64,000 nt of DNA from Marivivens geojensis (GTDB lineage Bacteria > Pseudomonadota > Alphaproteobacteria > Rhodobacterales > Rhodobacteraceae), in NCBI RefSeq assembly GCF_023540835.1, contig NZ_JALKCU010000005.1:1-64000 (forward strand). Reading direction: 5' to 3'. How positions within the stretch are numbered: position 1 is the first letter of the stretch; each line of letters begins with the position of its first letter. Positions 17,049 through 26,647 of the stretch are shown here, piece after piece. Below the pieces are notes generated by a model that saw nothing but the letters and a program-made list of their open reading frames with translations, was not told the origin of the DNA and searched no databases. The position numbers and the translations under genes were made by a program.

Positions 17049-17279
17049 TCATTGATCGTCACCGCCTTTAAGTGAGGCGGTATAATCTACCCATGCAGCG
17101 TGTTTGGCCAAGAGCCTGACAGTCGCTTCAATCAAAGGATGATCATCCGGCCGTGAAATGACAAGAGGGGCGGATGAGGAAATTTTGCCATCCCCGTCCA
17201 ATTTTGATCTCTTGTCCTTGTGTTCCAAAGCGTCTCTCCTGTGGTCCGATGCCTTCAGGATAGGGACGCTCCAATGCAT
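17049..17279 (-). CDS. Small hypothetical protein upstream of the recombinase
   Basis: A 76-residue frame ending 30 bp before the recombinase start and in the same direction. The C-terminal part (SRPDDHPLIEATVRLLAKHA, then AWVDYTASLKGG) looks like a short helix of the kind seen in small proteins encoded next to large serine recombinases in alphaproteobacteria. The rest is charged and probably disordered. I used the ATG at 17279; a TTG at 17294 and internal starts are possible. Function unknown, perhaps a recombination directionality or accessory factor by position only. Confidence 0.5.
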   Translation of the reverse strand: MHWSVPILKASDHRRDALEHKDKRSKLDGDGKISSSAPLVISRPDDHPLIEATVRLLAKHAAWVDYTASLKGGDDQ

Positions 17280-17937
17280 GGGAACCCCGCTCAAGCTCTC
17301 TCTCTGCGCAATATTGTGGATACCTCCCCCAAAATCCGGAAAACTCTTTGCGAACCGCGAAAAATCTTAAAGTGTTGAGTTGGTGGGTGATGCGGTGACC
17401 GTCGGAGACGATGGAGACGTCGCCCAAGACGGCGCGCCCGAGACACCGTAAACCGCGAAATTTACGGAATTTATCCAAGCGAAACGATCGAGGAAGGGAC
17501 CGGAGTAGGGGGAGACAGAGAGAAACCTAAACACGGGATATCAGTATACTCCCGCGACCCTGACCCAATCTCGAAGCAGAAGCCATTTCCCATTGGATGT
17601 TGTGCTGAAAGGTGAGCATGTGGCCGGTGCGGATGAGAGGTATCGCTGGGTGATTTGCTATTTATAGTTGATCGATCTTTCTGGAGGCTGATAAGGGAAG
17701 CTCAATGAATTGAATGAAGACAAAGTGTTGATATTTTTAATAATTCAACACTTTGCATTGGATTTTTTGATACGGAGAAGTTACTGTAATTAAACCCGAG
17801 GTTGATATTTTTTCTTGTCCCTGTGAGCTGTCTGAGTCTTGCACTTAACGTAGTCGTTGGGAATAGTGTCCGTTAACGTAGAAGAGATTTGGTATTTTTA
17901 TCGTGTTTATCTTTTATTTGAAGGGGAGTCTTCTTTG
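17280..17937. other. AT-rich intergenic control region
   Basis: Divergent gap between the recombinase block and the restriction-modification gene. It becomes strongly AT-rich after 17640. No gene is supported. It holds the inverted repeat at 17721-17755 and two copies of GTTGATATTTTT (about 17727 and 17802), which may be binding sites for a controller of the restriction gene. Confidence 0.5.
17721..17755. promoter_or_regulatory. 11-bp perfect inverted repeat upstream of the restriction gene
   Basis: CAAAGTGTTGA (17721-17731) and TCAACACTTTG (17745-17755) are perfect complements with a 13-nt AT-only spacer. It lies 183 bp before the ATG of the type IIG gene. The spacer and lack of a tight T-run favour an operator over a terminator, but either is possible. 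Confidence 0.5.
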
Positions 17938-20900
17938 ATGGCCGATATTCAAAATTCATTTATTTCTAAGTCATTTCTACGTTCCGTTTGGGCCCATGAA
18001 TATGAAACCTTCAAAGATAGCTTGGAAGAGGCCGAGCTTCTCGAAAGGTTAAAACGCTGGGCAGCGCGCGGGGTCCAGAAAGAAACGACTGCCCAATCTG
18101 CATTGCTGCAAGAATTCTTCTCAGCGACGTGGGGATATGTTCACGCAGGGCAAGCGGGCGGTGAGGAGAATTACTCCCTTTATCCTGCATTTCCGGTTGC
18201 TGGTGCAGGTCAGCGTGGCGGGACAGGCGAGGCTGACGCCGCTCTGGGGCATTTCACGCCGAATGAGGCAATCCCAATTCCGCAGGTTCTGGTCGAGTTC
18301 AAGGACATCAAGAGCGACCTTGATGCTCCGCAAAAGCGCAAGGGCAATACCCGCTCGCCAGTGAAGCAGGGCCTCGATTATCTCTATGCCGCTCGGAAGG
18401 GCATGTTCGGATATGAACCGATCATTCCGACCTGGGCCATTGTCACAGATATGAATGAGTTCCGGCTATATTGGTCGGATCGCGGCGAGCGGCAATTCGT
18501 CAGCTTCGCAATTGAAAGCAAGAACCTGTTCCAGAACGCCACGCTTCTGGATGAAGGCGAAGCAGGCCGTTTCGACCGCTTCCTGTTCTCGCGCCTGTTC
18601 CACCGCGACCAGCTCATCGTGCGTGGCACCAGCGGGCGGCCCGAACTCCTGTCTCTGATCCAGCGCCAGCGGTTCAAGCAAAGCGAGCTGGAAAACCGCT
18701 TCTATCAAGAATACCGCGCCTTCCGCGAACACCTCTACCGCACCCTCCTTGCCCACAACGGGCCAGAAACCGACCGCTTCCCCGGCACCAAGGGGCGTCT
18801 GGTGCGGCTGGCCCAGAAAATCCTCGACCGCGCGATCTTCGTCTTCTTCTGCGAAGACATGGGCCGCGCCCTCAGCTTCCCACCCCAACTGCTCCGCGAT
18901 TACCTGATCCGACAGGCCGACGATCAGTTCTTCGATCCGAACGGCACGGAAATCTGGCAATGGCTGCGGCGGCTGTTCTCGGCCATGAACTCCGGCGCAA
19001 CCTCGTTTGGGGACCATCAGATCAACCAGTTCAACGGCGGGCTGTTCGCGCCTGATCCGGAACTGGAAAAGCTGCACATTCCAAACAGCGTCTTCTGCGA
19101 ACGCGGGCAGGGCCAGAACGAGGCCAGCCTGAAACGTAACGAAACGACTCTGCTCTATCTCTCGGCCAACTACAACTATGCCTCCGGCTGGGCCGAAGGC
19201 ATCGGCGGCGATCACGCACCTTCAGCCAAGCGCGACCCCGAGCGGAACATCGGCCTCTACACCCTTGGCCGCATCTTTGAACAGTCGATCACCGAACTGG
19301 AAATCCTCGAAGCCGAGGAGGATGGTCGCGTCTCGCTGAACAAGGAAAGCAAGCGCAAGCGTGACGGGGTCTATTACACGCCCGAGTGGGTGGTGGAGCG
19401 GATCGTGGACGAGACCGTTGGCCGCCGTCTTGCCGACCTCAAGGCGCAATGCGGCTGGCCGTCCGAGAAACAGGACAAGCTCCCAACTGCGGAAGCCATT
19501 GACGCCTACGAGGCCGAGTTGCGCGACATCCGCATCGTGGACCCCGCCTGCGGGTCAGGCGCGTTCCTCATCACAACGCTCGCCTACCTGCTGGACGAAT
19601 GGAAGGCCGTGCGCAGCATCCGCCGCCAGATCGGCCAGACCATGGCCGAAGAAGATTGGACCGACGACGCGATCCGCGACATCCTGCGCCGCAACCTCTA
19701 CGGCGTGGACATCAACCCCGCCTCGGTCGAGATCACGAAACTTGCCCTTTGGCTGCACACCGCACGATCCAACAAGCCGCTGTCCTCGCTCGATGACCAT
19801 ATCCGCGATGGCAACAGCTTGATCGGACCGGAGTTCTTCACGGGCCTCGCCCCTTACACCGCCGAGCAGCAAGAGCGGATCAACGCCTTCGACTGGCATT
19901 CCGCTTTCCCCGGCGTTTTCGAGCGGGGCGGCTTTGACTGCGTAGTTGGCAACCCGCCCTATGTGAAGCTCCAGAATTTCCGCAAGGTCCATGCCGATAT
20001 GGCGGCCTTCCTCACCCGCGATCCGGCGCAGGGCGGGGCCTATGCCAGTACCTAGACCGGCAACTTCGACCTCTACCTTCCCTTTGTCGAAAAAGGCATC
20101 CAGCTTTTAAACGACAACGGGCGGCTGGGCTACATCGCCCCTTCGGTATGGCAGATGAACGAATACGGCGCAGGGCTGCGCGGCTTTGTCGAACAGGGCC
20201 GTCACCTTTGGGGCTGGATTGACTTTGGTTCCTACCAGATTTTCGACGAGGCGACGGTCTACACCGCCCTCATGTTCTTCTCGAAGCAGCCCAACACCCA
20301 TGTTGCCGTGGTGAAGGCACCGAACGGCGTGGTGGCCGAAAGCCCGTGGGAGGCGCAGGACATCCACCTTCCCTATGCCCGCCTGTCCTTTGGGGATCGC
20401 TGGCTATTAGTGACGGGCAAAGAACGCGACCTGATCGACAAGCTGGGCAAGACCGGGCGGCGGCTGGACGACCCTGCTGTATCGCGCAACATCTTTGTCG
20501 GCATCCAGACCAGCGCCGATCACATTTATCATCTGAAACGCCTCGGACCGAACCGATACGAGGAGAAGCCGCCGAAAGGCGAAAAGCGCGGTCGCGTGGT
20601 CGAGATCGAAGACGAAATCATGAAGCCTCTGGTCTCGGGGGTTGATGCAAAGAGGTATCAGACACCGGAGACGAATACCTTCCTGCTGTTCCCCTATTCA
20701 GTTTCGGAAGGCCGCGCTTCGCTAATCCCTGCAGCGCGGATGGCGACGGAGTTTCCCGATGCATGGGCATATCTGCAAGGTCATGAGGAAACTCTGCGCG
20801 CCCGCGAAGGCGGAAAGTTCAACAACGATGACTGGTATCAATTCGGGCGTTCTCAGAACATTGGAAAGCAGAACGTTGAGAAGATCATCGTTCCGCGTCT

Positions 20901-21774
20901 TGTTATGAGCATAGCCTGCGCAGTTGATCCTCATGGCCAATACTACCTCGACAACGTGGACGTTGGCGGGGTCGGCGCTGCGCGAAATGTCTCGCCGTGG
21001 TTTTTGGCCGCCGTGATGAACGCACAGGCTGCTGATTTTGCCTTCCGTCGAATATCTAAACCGTTCCGGGGCGACTTCCGGTCTGCCAACAAGCAGTTCA
21101 TCGCGCCGCTGCCGATCCCCAAGGCCCCGCCCGAGGATCAGGCCGCACTCGCGCAGGATGCCGAACGACTGCAAGTGCTGCACGATCAGCGCAGGCAGGC
21201 ACTGGCCGACATCGCGGGTCGCATGGGCGCTGTCCGCATCCGCCCGCGCCCCGTCGAGTGGCTGTTCCCCGGCCTGTCTGATCTGGACGAGTTGAAAGAC
21301 CAAGCCCCTAAACGCCTGATCGGCACCGACCGCCGCGCATGGGCCAAGGAGCGTCTGGCCAAGGAAATCGAAGCCTGCCACGCCACCCTATGTGAGCACT
21401 TGAGGCCCGGCGTCCCCCTTGCCGCAGAACTGGTGCGCGGCGAATTGCGCTTCCTGATCGACGGCATCCCCGCCATCACCGGCATCTTCCCCCCACCCGC
21501 AGAGGCCCCCTTCCTGCTGGCGCAATGGTCGGTCATGGCCAGCCGAACCGAGGTGACGGACAAGACCACAGGGGCAAAGCTGGCCGACATGCTGCGAAAG
21601 GTTAGCCCCAGCGCCGAAGCCCACATCATGGCCGAGGTGATCCGCCTGCAAACCAGCATCGCCGCCGACGAGGCCGAGATCGCCACGCTGGAGGGGCGGA
21701 TCAACCAGACGATCTATCGCCTCCACAAACTGACCCGTGAAGAAATCGCCCTGATCGAAAGCGCGGCGCGGTGA
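17938..21774 (+). pseudogene. Type IIG restriction-modification enzyme, split by an amber codon
   Basis: One continuous 1278-codon frame interrupted only by TAG at 20053-20055 (codon 706). N-terminal PD-ExK-like nuclease signature (EADAAL ... VLVEFKDIK, about 98-120); adenine-methyltransferase motif I DPACGSGAFL (about 534) and motif IV NPPY (about 671); the part after the stop carries the remaining methylase fold, a TaqI-like specificity region and a coiled coil. The expected sequence at the stop is STQTGNFDLYLPF, so a CAG to TAG change is likely. The ATG at 17938 has GGGGAG upstream. The first ATG after the stop is at 20155. The nuclease half could still be made without the specificity domain. 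Confidence 0.88.
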
Positions 21775-21799
21775 TGGTATTGACGATTATGAGGTTTGC

Positions 21800-22675
21800 A
21801 TGAAACGAGAGCCGATCCGGATCACCTACAAGCTCAAGTTTGAAGGCGGCGATGCCGACCGGCACCAGCTGGAAGCCTATCCCGCCGCCCAGTCGTTGGA
21901 GGGGATCATCTGGGCGCTGTCGATCACGCTCAACTATGGCGTAACTGGTAAAATCCGCCAGCGCGGCGACCTGTCCGGAGCGTGCAAAGTCTATATCTCT
22001 CCGCCTAAGCGCGGGAGCGTCCTCTATGAATTGAACATTCTTGTTCAAGACAACGCATTCATCGCGCTCATTTTGGGTGGCTGGGCGGTCAATACTGCCA
22101 CGCCGTATATCAACGCCCTTATCGGCCATGTTTTCAATTCTGCGCTAGGCGTGGCCAGCGAAATTCCTGTGAGAGCGCGAAAATACCTCAATAAACTGAA
22201 TGAAGATGACCTGCAAAAGGTTGTGCATCGTATCGAGCCGCCACTGACCCGTGGACACGCGGCAATTGGAAAGACCGCCGCGACCGTGTCGCTTCGGGCC
22301 AAGAACACCGATCTGGTCGTGATGGATGAGGACACCAAGTCGTATCTCGAAGCGCGCCTCAAAGACGAGTTCTATTACCTCGACGCCAATGTGACCTCAT
22401 TCAACGTCCTCACAGGCAACGGGCGGCTTTATCACCCTGACGAAGACAGAACTGTGGCTTTCAGCCTGAGCGCCGATCCGTTTGCCGGGACCAAGAACAT
22501 CCTGATCGAAAGCATGAAGCATTATTCGGCGGGGCGCTGTGGCATCGTGCGTATGACCACTCAGCGCGTTGAGACGAAAGAGGGCCGGTTGAAGAAACTG
22601 ATGGTGGCCTCAGCCGAAGAAATCCCGCAGTCCGATTGGGAAGATGGCGTTGACCCGCTTCGCTCGAAGCGGTGA
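21800..22675 (+). CDS. Hypothetical companion of the restriction gene
   Basis: A 291-residue protein starting 25 bp after the restriction-modification frame on the same strand. The N-terminal 85 residues are beta-rich (IRITYKLKFEGGDADRHQLE, CKVYISPPKRGSVLYEL). Then comes a weakly hydrophobic segment (about 89-115, AFIALILGGWAVNTATPY) that could sit in or on a membrane, and a C-terminal beta-rich half. I recognise no enzyme motif. The tight spacing suggests it belongs to the same defence unit. A role as effector or sensor is possible but unsupported by any motif. Confidence 0.68.
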   Translation: MKREPIRITYKLKFEGGDADRHQLEAYPAAQSLEGIIWALSITLNYGVTGKIRQRGDLSGACKVYISPPKRGSVLYELNILVQDNAFIALILGGWAVNTATPYINALIGHVFNSALGVASEIPVRARKYLNKLNEDDLQKVVHRIEPPLTRGHAAIGKTAATVSLRAKNTDLVVMDEDTKSYLEARLKDEFYYLDANVTSFNVLTGNGRLYHPDEDRTVAFSLSADPFAGTKNILIESMKHYSAGRCGIVRMTTQRVETKEGRLKKLMVASAEEIPQSDWEDGVDPLRSKR

Positions 22676-22887
22676 TTGTGCAAGGTAGAATGGATATTTT
22701 ATAGTATTAATTTCAGATAGTTAAAATTGGCATGAAGCTATTTTCACTATGATCGTCAGGCTTTTGTCATATAAGTTATATTTATGGAAATAGAGTAGTC
22801 GCCTTGGTTATGAGACGGCTTTGGTGTCAAAATTTTGCACTTAAAATCTGGTAGTTGAAAAGCTGATCCATGAAGGTTTTTTCTACT

Positions 22888-23109
22888 TCACTCGTCCTCA
22901 GTCCTGTCCGCAGTTTGGCGCGACAGTTCACGCTCTGCGTCCTCAATGACCTTGAGGTCAGCGCCTGAGTGGATCGCGTCGCTGTCGTCATCAGGGTACC
23001 ATCCGCCGAGCATGACCTCGATGCGGCGACCCTCAACCTGAACGGTGTAGGGGCGACTGCCTCGCTTCAGTGGCTTGCCTGTTACCGGATGTATCCGTGT
23101 TTCATTCAT
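22888..23109 (-). CDS. MqsA-like N-terminal domain protein lacking the HTH
   Basis: A 73-residue protein beginning at ATG 23109 (IHPVTGKPLKRGSRPYTVQV, then IEVMLGGWYPDDDSDAIHSG and ADLKV). The pattern HP.TGK...RG.R...V.Y.G....PGWY.D...IH.G.D.KV is the one I know from the N-terminal half of MqsA-type antitoxins that carry a C-terminal XRE helix-turn-helix. Here the protein stops where that HTH would begin. It is the last gene of a three-gene leftward operon. The family link is by recalled pattern only; it may be a free-standing variant or a truncation. Confidence 0.5.
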   Translation of the reverse strand: MNETRIHPVTGKPLKRGSRPYTVQVEGRRIEVMLGGWYPDDDSDAIHSGADLKVIEDAERELSRQTADRTEDE

Positions 23110-23144
23110 CGCTATGATCCAAAAAATGCCGATAAAAACATGGT

Positions 23145-23585
23145 CTATTTTCGCATTTGGACCTTTTCGATCCGCGAAATGATATCGGTGCGGCAAAGGT
23201 CGTGAGCGGTTTGCTGGAGTAATAGTGTCACGCTATCAAAAAACTCCGGTAGGGCAACAATATCGAGTGTCGATATGGCGTCGTTTTGCGAGCGGCTGGA
23301 GGATGGAGGTTTCATGTCTCCGAGGCGATACCAACGGGACAATGTGCGTGCATGGCTCAGGTCAGGTGCGATAAAGAGCGCTATTGAGGAACGAAAAGGC
23401 CCGGCGGGCAGGAGCGGATGGCCCTGAGCGACGCCTTGGAAATGGGGGAAGCCTTGATTGGCAAGAATCCAATCCGATAAGAGGGGCGCTTCGTTCAATT
23501 CGCTGTCCGTTGCACCCCTGTAAATGGCCTCAATAGAGGTCGCAAATTTATCTAAAACCGTAACCGTTGGAGTTAGTTCCATCAT
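23145..23585 (-). CDS. DUF6634-like protein
   Basis: A 146-residue protein (from the ATG at 23585) with the layout I associate with DUF6634 of Rhodobacterales: EAPLLSDWILANQGF, then a GHPLLPAGPFRSS stretch, then DLSHARTLSRWYRLGD. Function is not known for that family. It starts 8 bp after the upstream gene's stop and is followed by the MqsA-like gene, so the three probably form one transcript. A second ATG three bases later (23582) is also possible. Confidence 0.62.
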   Translation of the reverse strand: MMELTPTVTVLDKFATSIEAIYRGATDSELNEAPLLSDWILANQGFPHFQGVAQGHPLLPAGPFRSSIALFIAPDLSHARTLSRWYRLGDMKPPSSSRSQNDAISTLDIVALPEFFDSVTLLLQQTAHDLCRTDIISRIEKVQMRK

Positions 23586-23592
23586 CGTATCC

Positions 23593-24246
23593 TCAGAACT
23601 TATGGTAATTTCGAATGATCTTTGCGCCGGTGCGTGGGGCATGTGCTGCCGACCAGCAGTCCTGAATCTCCAGCCATGCGTTCTCGGATGCAGGGTCGCG
23701 GATACCCGCTAGGGCAGGGGTTTGTTGTTCACCGGCCTCACTAACGACGGAATAGAGAAAATCGAAGTCGCGTATGTCGACCGCGGATTGGAATGTCTGG
23801 ACCGTGGCTACAAAGCCTGCGCCCAGATCCATTACGATGTAATGCCCGATGGCGTGGCAAAGAAGGTGGTGGGGGTCGATGCGTGCGCGTTTAGACGGGG
23901 TGATTGACCCTTTCGGTGATGCCTGGTCGAGATAGGATCGTCCGTCGGGCGTGAGATCAATGACCTCGACATCCAAAGATGTGCCGTCGGCCAATTGAAC
24001 CTTTTCAGGACGAAACCGTGCGAAGCCACGACCGACGAGGCACATGGCAGAGCGATAATCAGTGGCCCCATTCAATTCGATTTCGAGGATGGAACGTAGG
24101 AATGGATTACGAAGGAGGCCTCTCAGCCGAACTTCGGTGAAGGGATGAAGGCGTAACCCGCCGAAACTGCGGAGAGCAAAATCAAGGACGGATAGATCGT
24201 GCTGGACCAAGAAGTCAGGTGCCAGATGGGTAGGGAGAGGCTGCAT
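23593..24246 (-). CDS. Hypothetical 217-residue protein, first gene of a three-gene operon
   Basis: A soluble protein without recognisable domain. It has a central Ser/Thr-Lys-Arg stretch (SPKGSITPSKRARIDPHHLL) and a His/Cys-rich helix (LLCHAIGHYIVMDLGAGFVA, about 128-147). Its start lies 14 bp from a palindrome and 73 bp from a divergent XRE regulator. The gene could be regulated by that protein. The operon continues with a DUF6634-like and an MqsA-like gene; whether they form a toxin-antitoxin or defence unit cannot be told from the sequence. Confidence 0.65.
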   Translation of the reverse strand: MQPLPTHLAPDFLVQHDLSVLDFALRSFGGLRLHPFTEVRLRGLLRNPFLRSILEIELNGATDYRSAMCLVGRGFARFRPEKVQLADGTSLDVEVIDLTPDGRSYLDQASPKGSITPSKRARIDPHHLLCHAIGHYIVMDLGAGFVATVQTFQSAVDIRDFDFLYSVVSEAGEQQTPALAGIRDPASENAWLEIQDCWSAAHAPRTGAKIIRNYHKF

Positions 24247-24259
24247 GGGGTATCCGTCT

Positions 24260-24282
24260 GATTATCTGAATTTTAGATAATC
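24260..24282. promoter_or_regulatory. Palindrome between the unknown operon and the XRE regulator
   Basis: GATTATCT (24260-24267) and AGATAATC (24275-24282) are perfect 8-bp arms with a 7-nt spacer. The site is in a 73-bp divergent promoter gap, 38 bp from the regulator start. It is the most likely operator of that small HTH protein. Confidence 0.65.
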
Positions 24283-24319
24283 TGAAAAATAGATTGTTGT
24301 CACCCAAAAAGTGGTGACG

Positions 24320-24577
24320 ATGACAAAAACAATTTACACCGAGGCTCAGGCAGCTCTCTGCGAGGCCATCACCGTGGCACGTAAAAATGCGGGTCTTTCG
24401 CAGATGGAGATGGCCGCAAAGCTGAACTGTCATCAGTCGATGATCGCACGGGTGGAAAGCGGTCAACGGCGTATCGACGTGATCGAATTGATCATCATCG
24501 CGAGAGCCATTGGTGTTGACCCTTATGAGATCATCGGCGGTCTTTGGGATAAGGTTCCTGAGGGGCAGGGGCTATAG
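24320..24577 (+). CDS. XRE-family helix-turn-helix regulator
   Basis: An 85-residue protein made almost wholly of an XRE/Cro-type HTH: TVARKNAGLSQMEMAAKLNC, HQSMIARVESGQRRID, then a helix LIIIARAIGVDPYEII. I used the ATG at 24320, with GGTG in front; GTG at 24311 is an alternative. It faces a leftward operon of unknown genes across a palindrome it probably binds. In plasmids and integrative elements such stand-alone regulators often control mobilisation or maintenance genes; the relaxase gene follows 300 bp later on the same strand. Confidence 0.85.
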   Translation: MTKTIYTEAQAALCEAITVARKNAGLSQMEMAAKLNCHQSMIARVESGQRRIDVIELIIIARAIGVDPYEIIGGLWDKVPEGQGL

Positions 24578-24601
24578 TCGTTCTGACTTCATGGCATTAC
24601 G

Positions 24602-24740
24602 GCCCTCGATAGAGGGCTCCTGTGCGGGGGTTTTGAAAGGGGCGCGGCGCCCCTTCAGCTGGGGGTTTCGAAAGGGGGATGCGCGGCTTCTCCCCTTCGC
24701 CGGAGAGCCATAACTCGAGCGTAGCGAAGAGTTTATGGCT
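24602..24740. other. Hairpin cluster upstream of the relaxase, candidate oriT
   Basis: Three inverted repeats in 139 bp: GCCCTC/GAGGGC around GATA (24602-24617), the 19-bp palindrome AAGGGGCGCGGCGCCCCTT (24637-24655), and AGCCATAACTC (24706-24716) with GAGTTTATGGCT (24729-24740), which pair with one bulge around a 12-nt loop. MobV relaxases are known to nick next to an inverted repeat just upstream of their own gene, and the third repeat is the best fit. The first hairpin may instead end the XRE transcript. Confidence 0.5.
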
Positions 24741-24880
24741 AGTAGGTTATGATCCGCCTTTTGATCCGACCCATTTGGGGGAGGTGCGGCGGGTCCTGAT
24801 CCGGCGACCGCGTTCGAATATTGTGGATTGCGTGATGGTGCGGCTTTGGGTTTTCCCTTTTAGGGGCGATCATTGCCTCT

Positions 24881-26254
24881 ATGAAAGACACATACGCACC
24901 CCCTGTCGACCCTAAAGATGCCAACCCAAGGGCTATCTCTGTCCGCCTCAAAGGTCTGAGCCAGTCAAAGGTCTATGGTCAACGCAACCACGATCATCGC
25001 AAGGGCCCTCAGCCCAAATATGTCGACATGGGGCGGGCGCATCTGAACCGCACCATCGTTTCCCCGCGTCCGGTCGCAGTGATCAAAGATGAGGTCAAGG
25101 CGCTGCGTCAGGGTCGTCTGCGTGAGATAAAATCTACGGCCTGCATCGTAACGTCCGGCATCATCACCTTCGGCCACGTCGCAGCACAATGGTTCGAAGA
25201 TCTGTCGATCGACGATCAGAACGCGACCTTCTTGGCGGTCGCATCTGACATCGCCGCGCGGCTTAACACGAGAGTCGAAGGGTTGGTGGTGCACTGCGAT
25301 GAAGCAACCATTCACGCGCATTTTGAACTGCGGGGGTACAGCAACGCGGGAGAACCGCTGTCGAAGGTGACGAAGCCGACGATCATGTCTGAGGTGCAAG
25401 ACATCGCCGCTGCGGCTGCGCAGCGGTATTGCCCGCTCATTGAGCGGGGGAACAAAAAATATGTGCGGCTCGCGGCGGGGGCCGACTACGCCGATACGGT
25501 CAATAAGAGTGTGAAGCAGCTCCATCGAGAGCTGCCTCAGGATCTGGAACATTTGAAACAGAAGGTCACTGCCACCGCAGTGGAAATTGAAGACCTTGAG
25601 GCATCGGCCGCGAAGACGCGGCGGCTTCTCAAGGCGTTGGAAGGAGAGCGTGCGCTCTCTGAAAGGGAACTCAAACGGGCAGCCATCTACAAGAGGCGGC
25701 TGGAAGAAAAAGAGGCGGCGTTGTCTGCGCTGGACGCGCAGTTGATCCAGCAAAGGCTGGACCAGCACGCCGCACAAGAAGCGATCCAATTGAGCCGGCA
25801 AAGCCTGGCTGAAGAGAGGATCGCTCACTCCCATAAAGAAGAAAGGCTCAAGCGTGGTGCCGAAATGATCGACCGCCAAGCGCGGGCGGTGAAGGCTCAG
25901 GCCGAAGAGGTCCTAAAGAGAAAAGAAGCCGTGGAGAAGAAGGAAGAAGTGGCGGACCGCATGATCGGAGCACTGGAAGCTGCGGTTGATGGTTTGAGCA
26001 ATGATGCGATCCGCTTCGACCTCGAAGAACAGCGGCTGAAGGTTGATGACCTGACACCGTTCAAGAACCTACCTGACGGGTTCAAGCAGCGCTTCTCTCA
26101 CGCCGTGTCGTCACTGGCAGAGGTCATCGCTGTGACCCGTCGAAAGGCGCGGTGGGTCGATCATATGATGGGGAAGGTGCGCGGGTTCTTCGACCGTGAA
26201 GATGTGAAGAAGGAGGCAAAGGGGGTGGTTGATGAGTGGGAGAAGGGGAGGTGA
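24881..26254 (+). CDS. MobV (Pre/Mob)-family relaxase
   Basis: A 457-residue protein. The N-terminal 215 residues match the Mob/Pre relaxase domain: an early SVRLKGLSQSKVYGQRNHDH segment and the metal-binding motif HCDEATIHAHFELRG (about 138-152). From about 215 to 370 it is a long charged coiled coil, as usual in this family, with a basic C-terminus. MobV relaxases nick oriT and pilot single-stranded DNA during mobilisation through a helper's conjugation pore. No conjugation genes are present, so element B should be mobilisable, not self-transmissible. Inverted repeats lie upstream at 24602-24740. Confidence 0.85.
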   Translation: MKDTYAPPVDPKDANPRAISVRLKGLSQSKVYGQRNHDHRKGPQPKYVDMGRAHLNRTIVSPRPVAVIKDEVKALRQGRLREIKSTACIVTSGIITFGHVAAQWFEDLSIDDQNATFLAVASDIAARLNTRVEGLVVHCDEATIHAHFELRGYSNAGEPLSKVTKPTIMSEVQDIAAAAAQRYCPLIERGNKKYVRLAAGADYADTVNKSVKQLHRELPQDLEHLKQKVTATAVEIEDLEASAAKTRRLLKALEGERALSERELKRAAIYKRRLEEKEAALSALDAQLIQQRLDQHAAQEAIQLSRQSLAEERIAHSHKEERLKRGAEMIDRQARAVKAQAEEVLKRKEAVEKKEEVADRMIGALEAAVDGLSNDAIRFDLEEQRLKVDDLTPFKNLPDGFKQRFSHAVSSLAEVIAVTRRKARWVDHMMGKVRGFFDREDVKKEAKGVVDEWEKGR

Positions 26255-26647
26255 AGTAGACCTCGGGGGAGTAGTGATCTCTCGGTGAAAAAGAGCGGAA
26301 TGCCGTCATACGCGGCACCTTGAACGAACGGCACGGATGCGCAGATAGCGACCTTGGCAAAGTCGAGGCCGCCGAAACCCGACCATGGCACGACCGGCCC
26401 GAACCGGTCATTCGACCGTTGCCTATGCTGCTCAATCACATTTCGCTAAGCCGCCCTTCGATAGAGGCCACAGAATACATCCGCCATAGGTGGTGGCTGA
26501 ATTTCTGAAACAATCGCGTACAGCCCGGCTCGACGATTTTCACAGCGGTGGCGGAAATACCGTCCCGCCGGCAGAGCAGTTAGGCCGTTTGTACCGTTCC
26601 AATTCGAACCGCAATAAAGCTCAACCCATTACCGCACCAACGCGGGG
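26255..26647. other. Gap without a supported gene
   Basis: The 393 bp between the relaxase and the leftward helicase gene hold only short overlapping frames with no recognisable domain. A short repeat GAGGT/ACCTC straddles the relaxase stop. The remainder may be debris from an earlier insertion; nothing definite is visible. Confidence 0.45.

Noticed and set aside
23722-23907. Small frame antisense to the 217-residue unknown gene
   Set aside because: Fully inside a better-supported gene on the other strand.
26255-26647. A missing small gene between relaxase and Gabija-like helicase
   Set aside because: Frames are short, overlap on both strands and carry no start signal.
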